Assembly (NCBI GenBank): GCA_050297015.1
Contig: JBNKRZ010000005.1
Coordinates: 186,001 to 250,000 of the forward strand
Origin: JACKJA01 sp050297015
Lineage (GTDB): Bacteria; Pseudomonadota; Alphaproteobacteria; Micavibrionales; Micavibrionaceae
Direction: 5' to 3'
DNA: 64,000 bases
Positions 33,000 through 41,868 of the stretch are shown here, piece after piece. Below the pieces are notes generated by a model. That model ran no database searches and was not told the origin of the DNA. It saw nothing but the letters and a program-made list of their open reading frames with translations. The position numbers and the translations under genes were made by a program. The stretch's first letter is position 1, and each line of letters begins with the position of its first letter.

Positions 33000-34547
33000 A
33001 TGTCTGATAACAACCGTATCATTATTTTTGACACCACTTTGCGCGACGGGGAGCAATCACCCGGCTGCTCTATGAATTTAGAGGAAAAGCTGCGGATTGC
33101 GCATATTCTGGACGATATGGGCGTGGATGTGATCGAGGCCGGGTTTCCGGTGGCTTCACCGGGCGACTTTGAAGCCGTCAACGAGATTGCCAAAACAGTA
33201 AAAAATGCGATTGTTGCTGGGCTGTGCCGTGCGGTGCGTGCCGATATCGAAGCCGCGGGGGAGGCTATTAAGCCTGCGGAGAATCGCCGTATTCATACCT
33301 TTATTTCCACCTCTCCCCTTCATATGAAGCACAAATTGCAAATGGACCCGGAAGCGGTGGTAGGGAAAATCACGGAGAGCGTGACGCTGGCCCGGAATTT
33401 TACCGACGATGTGGAATGGAGTGCGGAAGATGGCTCCCGCACGGAAGACGATTTCCTGTGCCGCTGTGTGGAGACGGCGATTGCTGCCGGGGCGACAACG
33501 ATCAATATCCCCGATACGGTCGGCTATGCGATCCCGGAGGAATTTGCCGCGCGCATTCGCATGCTGATCGAGCGTGTGCCGAATATTGATAAAGCGATTA
33601 TCTCTACGCACTGCCATAACGATCTGGGCTTGGCGGTCGCGAATTCGCTGGCCGGGGTGCAGGCCGGGGCGCGGCAGATTGAATGTACGATTAACGGCAT
33701 CGGCGAGCGGGCCGGGAATGCCGCGCTGGAGGAAATCGTCATGGCCCTGCGGACCCGTCATGATTTGATGCCGTTTGAGACGGGTATTGACACGGTCAAA
33801 ATTACCAAAGCTTCGCGCACCTTGTCAGCCATTACAGGGTTTAATGTTCAGCCCAACAAGGCGATTGTCGGTGCTAATGCCTTTGCTCATGAAAGCGGCA
33901 TCCATCAGGACGGGGTTTTAAAATGCGCAGAGACGTATGAAATTATGACCCCGGAATCGGTGGGCTTGAACAAGTCCTCGCTGGTGATGGGCAAGCATTC
34001 CGGTCGCCATGCCTTTAAAGATAAGCTGGAAGAGCTGGGCTATGGCGATATCGGTGATAACGCGTTTCAGGATGCTTTTCAGCGTTTCAAAAAACTGGCC
34101 GACCGCAAGAAAGATATCTATGACGACGATATTATTGCACTGGTCGATGATGAAGTTGTCCGCCGCAATGAGCGGATCAAGTTCGAAGGCTTGCAGGTGC
34201 AGGCCGGAACGTCGGGACCGCAAACGGCGGCGTTGACGCTGGTCGTCGATGGCGTGCGCAAACAGGCATGGGTCGAAGGTAACGGTCCTGTCGACGCGAT
34301 CTTTAAGGCGATCCGTGAGATTATCCCGCACCCGGAAGCCAAATTGCAGGTTTATCAGGTTCATGCCGTGACAGGGGGAACCGACGCGCAAGCCGAGGTT
34401 ACTGTGAAGCTGGAGGAAGACGGTAAAACCGTTGTGGGCCAAGGGGCGGACCCGGATACGCTTGTGTCGTCCTGTCGCGCTTATATCCATGCATTGAATA
34501 AGCTGTTGGTTAAACGGGAAAAGACCCAGCCGGATGAGGGACCTTAG
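33000..34547 (+). CDS. leuA: 2-isopropylmalate synthase
   Basis: 515 residues. The catalytic domain begins DTTLRDGEQSPGCSMNLEEK (metal-binding Asp, general motif), and has HCHNDLGLAVANSL and GIGERAGNAALEEIVMAL. The C-terminal 130 residues form the leucine-sensing regulatory domain, beginning around FEGLQVQAGTSGPQTAAL. It condenses acetyl-CoA with 2-oxoisovalerate in leucine synthesis and is feedback-inhibited by leucine. It has AAAGGAAA upstream. No leucine-rich leader peptide is visible in the gap after mltG. Confidence 0.96.
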   Translation: MSDNNRIIIFDTTLRDGEQSPGCSMNLEEKLRIAHILDDMGVDVIEAGFPVASPGDFEAVNEIAKTVKNAIVAGLCRAVRADIEAAGEAIKPAENRRIHTFISTSPLHMKHKLQMDPEAVVGKITESVTLARNFTDDVEWSAEDGSRTEDDFLCRCVETAIAAGATTINIPDTVGYAIPEEFAARIRMLIERVPNIDKAIISTHCHNDLGLAVANSLAGVQAGARQIECTINGIGERAGNAALEEIVMALRTRHDLMPFETGIDTVKITKASRTLSAITGFNVQPNKAIVGANAFAHESGIHQDGVLKCAETYEIMTPESVGLNKSSLVMGKHSGRHAFKDKLEELGYGDIGDNAFQDAFQRFKKLADRKKDIYDDDIIALVDDEVVRRNERIKFEGLQVQAGTSGPQTAALTLVVDGVRKQAWVEGNGPVDAIFKAIREIIPHPEAKLQVYQVHAVTGGTDAQAEVTVKLEEDGKTVVGQGADPDTLVSSCRAYIHALNKLLVKREKTQPDEGP

Positions 34548-34597
34548 AACCCGCAGATTAGCGAAGTACTCAACGTGTTCTTAGATATAATAGAGCG

Positions 34598-35239
34598 TTA
34601 TTTAAGGAGAGCTTTGATCTTCTTGAATACTTCACTAAACATCTCTTTTGTCAGGCGGCCTGTGTTGGTGTTATAGCGGGAGCAATGATAGGAATCGATC
34701 AGGGTTAAGTCGTCGGGCATATGGTGGATCGCGCCGTGGGCGAATTTGTGGACGGCGATTTTCTCTCCGCAGGTGCGGACCATCGCGTCATGAGAGATTT
34801 TCCCTAGGGACAAAATCACTTTCAGGTTCGGCATCGCAGCGATTTCGTCTTTCAGAAACGGGCGGCAGGTATTCATCTCTGCCCCTGTAGGTTTGTTTTC
34901 CGGCGGCACGCAGCGTACCGCGTTGGTGATCCGGCAATTGATAAGCTCTAGTCCGTCATCGGGGCGGGCTTTGTATTCGCCCTTCGCAAAACCGCTCTCC
35001 AGTAAGGCTTTGTAAAGTGTGTCGCCCGCGCCATCGCCGGTGAAGGGGCGGCCGGTGAAGTTCGCTCCGCGTAGCCCTGGCGCTAGTCCGATGACAAGAA
35101 GTTCCGCCTCTAGAGGGCCGAAGGCCGGGACGGGGGCGTTGTGTTTGTCCGGGAATGTTGTGCGGTTTTCTTTCCGAAAGGCGGTCAAGCGTGGGCATAA
35201 GGTGCAGTCGCGTGACGGGTTTTTAAAAGCGGTTGTCAT
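34598..35239 (-). CDS. Uracil-DNA glycosylase, family 5 (UdgB-like)
   Basis: 213 residues. Cysteines for an iron-sulfur cluster appear in the N-terminal DCTLCPRL and in NAVRCVPPENKPTGAEMNTCRPFL. The catalytic region is GLAPGLRGANFTGRPFTGDGAG and the second motif is SYHCSRYNTNTGRLT, whose form fits family 5 better than family 4. Such enzymes remove uracil and other deaminated bases from DNA in the base-excision pathway. It is divergent from rpoZ with an 87-bp gap. Confidence 0.85.
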   Translation of the reverse strand: MTTAFKNPSRDCTLCPRLTAFRKENRTTFPDKHNAPVPAFGPLEAELLVIGLAPGLRGANFTGRPFTGDGAGDTLYKALLESGFAKGEYKARPDDGLELINCRITNAVRCVPPENKPTGAEMNTCRPFLKDEIAAMPNLKVILSLGKISHDAMVRTCGEKIAVHKFAHGAIHHMPDDLTLIDSYHCSRYNTNTGRLTKEMFSEVFKKIKALLK

Positions 35240-35326
35240 GTGATTAGACCTTGCATTTTGTTGTGGGACGTCCTATAAACGCCGCACTGTTACATCATTT
35301 TTGAAAAAGATAAAGAGGATTGCTCT

Positions 35327-35719
35327 ATGGCACGCGTGACCGTCGAAGATTGCGTAGAAAAAGTTTCCAACCGTTTTGAACTGGTGATGCTGGCTTCTCA
35401 GCGTGCCCGTGAGATCGGCTCTGGCGCTCCGATTTTGGTTGAGCGCGATAATGATAAAAACCCGGTTGTTTCCCTGCGTGAAATGGCCGAAGACAAGCTG
35501 GAGGGGGAAGCGCTTAAGGAAGACTTGATCCGTTCCCATCAGCGCATCATCGAAATGGAAGATGATGAAGATGTGATCGACATGATGGAAGGTGAGGAAA
35601 CGTGGGATGCGATTGCCTCCGAACGTAATGCTGTTCCTGAAGGCGAATTTTCCGATGATTCTGAATCATCTCTGGAAATGCTGGCGGGGGATTTGCCTGC
35701 TGCGGGTGAGGACCTCTAA
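35327..35719 (+). CDS. rpoZ: RNA polymerase omega subunit
   Basis: 130 residues. The omega signature is at the start: MARVTVEDCVEKVSNRFELVMLASQRAREI, followed by NPVVSLREMAEDKL. The C-terminal 50 residues are acidic and variable. It helps assemble the core RNA polymerase and is a binding partner for ppGpp in many bacteria. It precedes relA/spoT, the common alphaproteobacterial order, but a terminator lies between them. Confidence 0.95.
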   Translation: MARVTVEDCVEKVSNRFELVMLASQRAREIGSGAPILVERDNDKNPVVSLREMAEDKLEGEALKEDLIRSHQRIIEMEDDEDVIDMMEGEETWDAIASERNAVPEGEFSDDSESSLEMLAGDLPAAGEDL

Positions 35720-35752
35720 ACGCTTTTTTTACGCTTTATAGATAATTTTAAG

Positions 35753-35779
35753 GGCTGGTTTGTGAAACCAGCCTTTTTT
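35753..35779 (+). terminator. Terminator between rpoZ and relA/spoT
   Basis: A perfect 9-bp stem GGCTGGTTT/AAACCAGCC with a 3-nt loop, followed by six T. It sits 33 bp after rpoZ and 30 bp before the likely relA start, so relA expression must come by readthrough or from a promoter overlapping it. Confidence 0.85.
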
Positions 35780-35808
35780 GTATGGCTTCTCTAACGTATA
35801 TTAATCTA

Positions 35809-37986
35809 ATGATTCAAAAAGAAGACCTTGTAAAACAGATACAATCGTATAACTCGTCCGCCGATGTTGATTTGGTCGCGAAGGCTTATGAGTACGCCAA
35901 ACTTATGCATGAGGGGCAGACACGTTCTTCGGGGGAGCCGTATTATACGCACCCGGTGGAGGTGGCCGCTATCCTTGCCGATATGAAGATGGATAGTGCC
36001 ACGATTGCAACGGCCATTTTACACGATACGATTGAAGATACCGACGCAACGTATAATGACCTCAAGACCAAGTTTAGTGAAGAGATTGCCACGCTGGTCG
36101 ATGGGGTGACAAAGCTGGGGAAGCTTGAGCATCAGAGCGTTGAAGGCAAGCAGGCTGAAAATTTTCGTAAACTTGTTTTGGCGATGAGCGAAGATATCCG
36201 TGTGCTTTTGGTCAAGCTGTCTGATCGGCTACATAACATGCGGACGCTGCACTATATATCAAAGCCGGAAAAACAGCGCCGGATCGCACGGGAAACGCTG
36301 GATATATATGCGCCGCTGGCCGAACGGATCGGGCTGCACAAGGTTAAAGAAGAGATTGAGGATCTGGCATTTTCCTATATGAATCCGGAAGCGCGGGAAA
36401 GTATTACCAACCGTTTGTCTTTTTTGCGGAAAGAGGGCACGGAAATTGTAAAGACGATTATTACCCAGCTGACAGGTTTGCTTAAAGAGGCAGGGATTAA
36501 TGCGGAAGTCACGGGCCGGGAAAAAACGCGCTATTCGATCTGGCGTAAGATGCAGCGCAAGAACGTGGCCTTTGAACAGCTTTCCGACATCATGGCGTTC
36601 CGCGTTGTGGTTGATACGGCGGAGCAGTGCTATCACGTTTTGGGGATTATTCACAGTCATTACCATACGGTGCCGGGGCGTTTTAAGGATTACATTTCAA
36701 CGCCCAAGCCCAATGGGTACCGCTCAATTCATACGACGGTGATTGGTCCGGAAAGCCAGCGCATTGAAATACAAATCCGTACGCATGAAATGCACGAGCA
36801 AGCCGATTTGGGTGTGGCGGCGCATTGGTCTTACAAGTCGAAAGGCAGCTCGGACAAACAAAGCGATATAAAAGAGGCGCGGCAATATCGCTGGCTGCGT
36901 GAGCTTTTGGATCTGGTGGAGCAAGAAAGTAAACCGGAAGAGTTTCTCGAAAATACCAAGTTGGAGCTGTTTCAGGATCATGTCTATGTCTTTTCACCCA
37001 AGGGCGATTTGATTGAATTGCCCAATGGTGCGACTCCGGTGGATTTTGCCTATGCCATTCACTCGGCGGTCGGGGATAAATGTGTGGGTTCTAAGGTTAA
37101 CGGCCGGATTGCACCGTTGAATACGAAGCTGAGTAATGGCGATCAGGTGGATGTTATCACCGCTAAAAACCAGACACCTTCCCCGACGTGGGAACGCTTT
37201 GTTGTTACGGGAAAAGCGCGTTCTCATATTCGCCGTTTTATTCGTCAGCAACAACGTCACGAATATGTGACGCTCGGTAAGGCGATGCTGCAAAAGGTTT
37301 TCCAACAGGAAGGCTATGAATTCACGGAAAAAGCTGTGGCGGGCGTCGTGAACCAGTTCCGTGAAGAAAGCGTTGAGGATATTTTTTCCGGCATCGGGTC
37401 CGGGAATCTTGTCGCGCGTGATGTGTTTAAGGCGATATTCCCCGGCCATAAGGCCGAGCCCGCAAGAAAACCGCTGGATCAAGAGGTTGAGGAGCAAACA
37501 GCTAACCTTAAACGGGGGCAGAGCACGGGCGGGCCTATGCCGATCAAAGGGCTTATTCCCGGTATGGCCGTTCATTTTGCGCGCTGTTGTCACCCGTTGC
37601 CCGGTGACCGGATCGTTGGGATTGTGACAACCGGTAAGGGGGTGACCGTCCACACGATTGATTGTGACACGTTAGAAAACTTCGCCGATACGCCGGAGCG
37701 CTGGATTGACGTGTCGTGGGATGATGGCCCTGAAACACCGGAGGCCCATGTCGGACGGCTTGAAATTACGATGGCTAACGTACAAGGCGCGTTGGGGACG
37801 CTGTCGATGGTGATTGCGAAGAACGGCGGCAATATTACGAACCTTAAAATTACCAACCGCAGCCTTGATTTCTGGGAAATGCTGATTGATGTTTACGTCA
37901 ACGATACAAAGCATCTGAACAATATTATAGCGGCTTTGCGCGCAACCCCGCAGATCACAAGCGTAGCCCGCGCACGGGGACGGTAA
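35809..37986 (+). CDS. Bifunctional (p)ppGpp synthetase/hydrolase (RelA/SpoT)
   Basis: 725 residues from the ATG at 35809; an in-frame ATG at 35782 would start directly at the terminator T-run and gives an atypical N-terminus. Domains in order: HD hydrolase (YTHPVEVAAIL, LHDTIED, VKLSDRLHNMRTL), synthetase (GREKTRYSIWRKMQRKNV, SDIMAFRVVV, NGYRSIHTTV), TGS near 400-460, and a C-terminal zinc-finger-like and ACT region. Both catalytic domains look intact, so it should make and degrade (p)ppGpp. The next gene overlaps its stop by one base. Confidence 0.95.
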   Translation: MIQKEDLVKQIQSYNSSADVDLVAKAYEYAKLMHEGQTRSSGEPYYTHPVEVAAILADMKMDSATIATAILHDTIEDTDATYNDLKTKFSEEIATLVDGVTKLGKLEHQSVEGKQAENFRKLVLAMSEDIRVLLVKLSDRLHNMRTLHYISKPEKQRRIARETLDIYAPLAERIGLHKVKEEIEDLAFSYMNPEARESITNRLSFLRKEGTEIVKTIITQLTGLLKEAGINAEVTGREKTRYSIWRKMQRKNVAFEQLSDIMAFRVVVDTAEQCYHVLGIIHSHYHTVPGRFKDYISTPKPNGYRSIHTTVIGPESQRIEIQIRTHEMHEQADLGVAAHWSYKSKGSSDKQSDIKEARQYRWLRELLDLVEQESKPEEFLENTKLELFQDHVYVFSPKGDLIELPNGATPVDFAYAIHSAVGDKCVGSKVNGRIAPLNTKLSNGDQVDVITAKNQTPSPTWERFVVTGKARSHIRRFIRQQQRHEYVTLGKAMLQKVFQQEGYEFTEKAVAGVVNQFREESVEDIFSGIGSGNLVARDVFKAIFPGHKAEPARKPLDQEVEEQTANLKRGQSTGGPMPIKGLIPGMAVHFARCCHPLPGDRIVGIVTTGKGVTVHTIDCDTLENFADTPERWIDVSWDDGPETPEAHVGRLEITMANVQGALGTLSMVIAKNGGNITNLKITNRSLDFWEMLIDVYVNDTKHLNNIIAALRATPQITSVARARGR

Positions 37987-38597
37987 TGGCTATCTTGAAA
38001 CGGCGCAAGAAGCGGAAACTTCACGAAAATTTGAAGGAATCCGTTTGGCCGACACAGGGCTGGAAGCGTACTTTTTATTATTACAAACACCGGATTTTCC
38101 GCGGCGGCGATTCAACGCACCGGATCGCGGGGGGGCTGGCTACCGGGGCGGTCGTCTCTTTTACACCTTTTTTAGGAACACATCTGGGGCAGGCCTTGTT
38201 GTTTTCATGGCTGTTTCGTGTTAACGGGCTGGCGGCACTCGCGGGGACACTGGTGGGCAATCCGTGGACGTTTCCGTTTTTGTTCTGGGCTAGTTATTCC
38301 GTTGGGGCATGGATTATGCGTTTGGCCGGTTTTGGCGATTTTATCGCCTTGCCGCATGATATGGACTTTGTAGACCTTTTGTTAAAACCCGGAGAATTTC
38401 TGAGCTTTTTATTTGCGCATCCGGTGAGATTACTTTTGCCTTTTGGAATCGGCGGATATGCCGCGGCGCTTTTGTGCTGGCCTTTGGTTTATGCGCTTTT
38501 GTATTATCCGGTTGAGATAACGCGCAAGGCTTATCACAAGCATCAGCTTTTAAAAGTTTACCGCCGTAAAATGAAGGAAAAGGATAAATCATCATGA
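37986..38597 (+). CDS. DUF2062 membrane protein
   Basis: 203 residues. The N-terminus is very basic (MAILKRRKKRKL) and is followed by the DUF2062 core GGLATGAVVSFTPFLGTHLGQALLFSWLFRVN and VGNPWTFPFLFWASYSVGAWI, with several hydrophobic segments. Family members are inner-membrane proteins of unknown function, often near relA or cell-envelope genes. It is coupled on both sides: a 1-bp overlap with relA/spoT and a 4-bp overlap with acpS. Confidence 0.85.
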   Translation: MAILKRRKKRKLHENLKESVWPTQGWKRTFYYYKHRIFRGGDSTHRIAGGLATGAVVSFTPFLGTHLGQALLFSWLFRVNGLAALAGTLVGNPWTFPFLFWASYSVGAWIMRLAGFGDFIALPHDMDFVDLLLKPGEFLSFLFAHPVRLLLPFGIGGYAAALLCWPLVYALLYYPVEITRKAYHKHQLLKVYRRKMKEKDKSS

Positions 38598-38992
38598 TCC
38601 TCGGTATAGGCAACGATCTAACGAATATCGACCGGATTGCGGAGAACCTGACACGCCATGGCGTACGTTTTACCGGGCGCATTTTTACGCCGGCAGAGAT
38701 CGCCTATGCCGAAAGCAAACCGGGAACTGTACGGGCGGGGACGTATGCTAAACGCTACGCCGCCAAGGAAGCCTGTGCCAAGGCGTTGGGGACGGGGTTT
38801 CGTGATGGGCTGGTTTTAACCAATATTAGCGTGATTAATGATGAACTGGGTAAACCGTCTTTGGTGCTGACCGGGCGTGCGGCAGATAAGTTAAAGGCGC
38901 TCACACCGCCGGGGCAAAGCGCTTTTATTCACCTGTCTTTGAGCGATGATGCATCGCTTGCGCAGGCTTTTGTTATTATCGAGGCGCGTTAA
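38594..38992 (+). CDS. acpS: Holo-ACP synthase
   Basis: 132 residues. The N-terminal motif is GIGNDLTNIDRI, where the usual GTDLVDI reads GNDLTNI; the acidic metal-binding Asp is kept. The second motif is RYAAKEACAKALGTG, carrying the Glu and Lys of the active site. It transfers 4'-phosphopantetheine from CoA to AcpP, activating it. It overlaps the DUF2062 gene by 4 bp and its stop codon overlaps that of a convergent small open frame. Confidence 0.93.
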   Translation: MILGIGNDLTNIDRIAENLTRHGVRFTGRIFTPAEIAYAESKPGTVRAGTYAKRYAAKEACAKALGTGFRDGLVLTNISVINDELGKPSLVLTGRAADKLKALTPPGQSAFIHLSLSDDASLAQAFVIIEAR

Positions 38993-39105
38993 ATGCAGGG
39001 GCCACTGGTGATGCCGCCGCCGGGGCCGCGGGTGATAGAGCTACCAGTTGGTTCGATATTATTGGTAATCTTGCCGGGTGCTTCACTGTTGAATTCTTGT
39101 TTCAT
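38989..39105 (-). CDS. Candidate 38-residue small protein, Gly-rich C-terminus
   Basis: A short frame reads leftward from an ATG at 39105 with GGAG 9 nt upstream (GGAGAAGACAGCC before the ATG). It encodes MKQEFNSEAPGKITNN, then a Pro/Thr/Ser part and a Gly-rich end (RGPGGGITSGPCI). The stop overlaps the acpS stop. There is no signal peptide or membrane segment. It fills half of the 225-bp gap between acpS and lepB. The good ribosome-binding site and placement support it; no homologue is known to me, so it could be a chance frame. Confidence 0.4.
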   Translation of the reverse strand: MKQEFNSEAPGKITNNIEPTGSSITRGPGGGITSGPCI

Positions 39106-39217
39106 GGCTGTCTTCTCCGTTTGTAAGAGTTTCCATGAGAGTTAGCTTTTCACAAAAGGGGAAAAGAGTCAAATGACCCCTAGCCTTTGCTAGAAAGATT
39201 GGTTAAGAAGACAAGTC

Positions 39218-40069
39218 ATGACAGAAGAACAGGCCAAAGCGGTGAAAGTAGAAAGTGAAACGGGGGGAGCGGAGGAATCCGCCGCGCCTGCGCCCGGGGA
39301 AAAGCATGAAGCGCCCTTGAATGCGCAGGAAGAATGGATGGATTTCCTGAAAACCTTGGCGCTGGCTATCTTTTTGGCGCTGGTCGTGCGGACATTTTTG
39401 ATCGAGCCGTTTAACATTCCGTCCAGCTCTATGCGTCCGACATTGCAGATTGGCGATTATCTATTTGTTTCCAAGCCGGCGTATGGCTATAGCCGCCATT
39501 CTTTTCCGTTTTCCTTTGCGCCGATTGAGGGGCGGGTGATGGCCGGTGAGCCCAAGCGGGGCGATGTGATTGTTTTCAAATTGCCGACCAATACCTCAAT
39601 TGATTACATTAAACGGATCATCGGCCTACCCGGCGACCGCATACAGGTGGTTGACGGTAAGCTGTACATTAACCGCCGTCTTGTGCCGCGCGATCCTGTG
39701 GGTCTGCGTAAAATCGAAGAGGGTGGCCATGACGTGACCGTTATGGAGTATATCGAAACGCTGCCGGGTGGGGTGATGCATTCGATCTATGAGGAATCCG
39801 ATAATGAGTTTTTGGATAACACACCGGAATATCTCGTGCCGGAAGGGCACTATTTCATGATGGGTGATAACCGTGATAACTCACAGGACAGCCGCGTCCA
39901 GCAAGTCGTGGGTTTTGTGCCGTATGAAAATCTTGTGGGACGGGCTTCCTTTATTTTCTTCTCGACCAACGGCTATGCCAATATTGCCGAAATCTGGAAA
40001 TGGCCGTGGAGTATACGCTATGACCGGATTTTTAAAAAGATAGGCCCCGTTCGCCCGCCGGTGTCGTAA
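39218..40069 (+). CDS. lepB: Signal peptidase I
   Basis: 283 residues. A charged N-terminal extension of about 45 residues precedes one membrane helix (TLALAIFLALVVRTFLI). The catalytic serine is in PFNIPSSSMRPTLQIGD and the lysine in NTSIDYIKRIIGLPGDRI; the C-terminal signature is GHYFMMGDNRDNSQDSR. It cuts signal peptides from exported proteins at the outer face of the inner membrane. The gene starts 113 bp after the small frame and precedes rnc. Confidence 0.95.
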   Translation: MTEEQAKAVKVESETGGAEESAAPAPGEKHEAPLNAQEEWMDFLKTLALAIFLALVVRTFLIEPFNIPSSSMRPTLQIGDYLFVSKPAYGYSRHSFPFSFAPIEGRVMAGEPKRGDVIVFKLPTNTSIDYIKRIIGLPGDRIQVVDGKLYINRRLVPRDPVGLRKIEEGGHDVTVMEYIETLPGGVMHSIYEESDNEFLDNTPEYLVPEGHYFMMGDNRDNSQDSRVQQVVGFVPYENLVGRASFIFFSTNGYANIAEIWKWPWSIRYDRIFKKIGPVRPPVS

Positions 40070-40095
40070 GGTCTGCGGGGAAGGAAAGTTTCATC

Positions 40096-40764
40096 ATGGA
40101 TGATCTGTTAAAAAAGTTGGGAGTTTCATTTCACGATCACGACCTTTTGCACAGGGCCTTGACTCATGCCAGTGCCGATTCCGGTAATAATTATGAGCGG
40201 TTGGAATTTTTGGGTGACAGGGTACTGGGCCTTGTGATGGCTCATTTTTTGTACGAAACATTCCCTGATGAACCCGAAGGGCATCTAGCCAAACGTCATG
40301 CGGCGCTGGTACAAGGTAAAACATTGGCGCAGGTCGCGCGGGAAATAGATTTGGGTGCGTATATTCACTTATCGGATGCCGAGCGCACCACGGGCGGCGA
40401 CCGGAATGAAAATATTCTGGCTGATGTGATGGAGGCGATTATTGGCGCGCTTTATCTGGATAGCGGCTTGGCACCTTGCGCGGCGCTTATAAAGCATCTG
40501 TGGGGGGAACGTGTTCACGTTTTGCGTAAACCGCCGCGCGATCCCAAAACCGCGCTTCAGGAATGGGCGCAAGGGCGGGGTTTGCCGCTTCCGGTTTATG
40601 AAGAAATTAAGCGCACCGGTCCCGATCATGCGCCGGAATTTACGATCGAAGTGAGCGTGGCGGGTCATGAATCCGAGCAGGCGCGCGGCAATTCCCGCCG
40701 GACAGCGGAGAAAAAAGCGGCCGAATTGTTGCTTGAGCGTTTGGAGAAAGGGGTGCGTTCATGA
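40096..40764 (+). CDS. rnc: Ribonuclease III
   Basis: 222 residues. The endonuclease domain has NYERLEFLGDRVLGL (metal-binding Glu and Asp) and NENILADVMEAIIGALYLD; the double-stranded-RNA-binding domain spans about 155-222 with RRTAEKKAAELLLERL. It processes rRNA precursors and structured transcripts. It has AAGGAAAG upstream and overlaps era by 4 bp (ATGA), the standard lepB-rnc-era order. Long perfect hairpins elsewhere in the window (55425-55592) would be candidate substrates. Confidence 0.96.
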   Translation: MDDLLKKLGVSFHDHDLLHRALTHASADSGNNYERLEFLGDRVLGLVMAHFLYETFPDEPEGHLAKRHAALVQGKTLAQVAREIDLGAYIHLSDAERTTGGDRNENILADVMEAIIGALYLDSGLAPCAALIKHLWGERVHVLRKPPRDPKTALQEWAQGRGLPLPVYEEIKRTGPDHAPEFTIEVSVAGHESEQARGNSRRTAEKKAAELLLERLEKGVRS

Positions 40765-41660
40765 CGCATTTCGGGTTTATTGCCGTTCTGGGTGCTCCTA
40801 ATGCGGGGAAATCAACTTTGATGAACACGCTGGTTGGGGCTAAGGTCTCGATTGTTTCCCCGAAGGTTCAAACAACGCGCAGCCTTGTGCGCGGCATTGC
40901 TCTTCATGAAGAGGCACAACTGGTTTTTGTCGATACGCCGGGGATTTTTACGCCTCAAAAAAGGCTGGAGCGCGCCATGGTTGCCGCGGCGTGGGAGGGC
41001 GGCGCCAATGCTGATGTGATTATGCTGGTTGTCGATGCGGCGCGGAAAAAGCTCTCCGGCGATACAAAGGATATTATTGAGCGGCTGGCGGCGGATGAAA
41101 GCGCCGTTCCCAAGATTTTGGTCCTGAACAAGGTTGATAAAGTGCGGCGTGAGGATTTGCTGGCGTTGGCGCAGGAATTGAACGACAGGCTTTCTTTTGA
41201 GACGACCTTTATGGTGTCTGCGTTGAAAGGTGACGGGACGGAAGATATTATGCGCTGGCTGGCGGCCAAAATGCCGGAAGGGCCGTGGATGTTTCCGGAG
41301 GATGAAATCTCCGACATGCCCGTGCGTTTGCTGGCGGCGGAGATTACGCGCGAAAAGCTTTATCATCGCCTGCACCAGGAATTGCCTTACGCTCTGACGG
41401 TCGAGACGGAGAGTTGGGAAACCTTCGATAACGGCAGTGTCAAAATCAATCAGGTCATATACGCGGCCCGTGAAGCGCACAAGGGCATTATTCTCGGCAA
41501 GGGCGGACAGCAGATTAAAGCTGTTGGCGAGATGGCCCGCAAGGAACTGGAAGATATTTTGGAAACCCGTGTGCATTTAAAGCTGTTTGTAAAAATTCGT
41601 GAAAACTGGCATGACGATCCCGAACGCTATGCTTTATGGGGCCTCGATCACGGCGCTTAA
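40761..41660 (+). CDS. era: GTPase Era
   Basis: 299 residues. GTP-binding motifs: GAPNAGKSTLMNTL (G1), VFVDTPGIF (G3), LNKVDKV (G4). The C-terminal KH domain has GIILGKGGQQIKAVGEMARKELE. It binds the 3' end of 16S rRNA and is needed for 30S assembly and cell-cycle timing. It follows rnc with a 4-bp overlap; recO, which often follows era, is not here. Confidence 0.96.
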   Translation: MTHFGFIAVLGAPNAGKSTLMNTLVGAKVSIVSPKVQTTRSLVRGIALHEEAQLVFVDTPGIFTPQKRLERAMVAAAWEGGANADVIMLVVDAARKKLSGDTKDIIERLAADESAVPKILVLNKVDKVRREDLLALAQELNDRLSFETTFMVSALKGDGTEDIMRWLAAKMPEGPWMFPEDEISDMPVRLLAAEITREKLYHRLHQELPYALTVETESWETFDNGSVKINQVIYAAREAHKGIILGKGGQQIKAVGEMARKELEDILETRVHLKLFVKIRENWHDDPERYALWGLDHGA

Positions 41661-41746
41661 AACGCTGTGTAATTCCCCCCTTTTTTTGTTATCCCTTCAA
41701 ATAGTTTTGTACTGAATTTGTGGATAAGGTGCGTTTTTTTGCGTGT

Positions 41747-41764
41747 GACTCTGGTTCACGATTC
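41747..41764. promoter_or_regulatory. Two GANTC sites upstream of gcrA
   Basis: GACTC (41747-41751) and GATTC (41760-41764) lie 105-122 bp before the gcrA ATG. GANTC is the target of the CcrM methylase in alphaproteobacteria, and GcrA activates promoters carrying methylated GANTC; in Caulobacter gcrA control involves such sites. Two sites 13 bp apart in this promoter fit that regulation. Confidence 0.5.
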
Positions 41765-41868
41765 ATGACCCTGCTACAGTAATTTCATTCGCAGCAGATA
41801 TGTGATTTTTCGTATTTTAATCAGGGGTTTATTGCCCCTTGATGTAGCTATTACCGGGAGCGTTGCCG

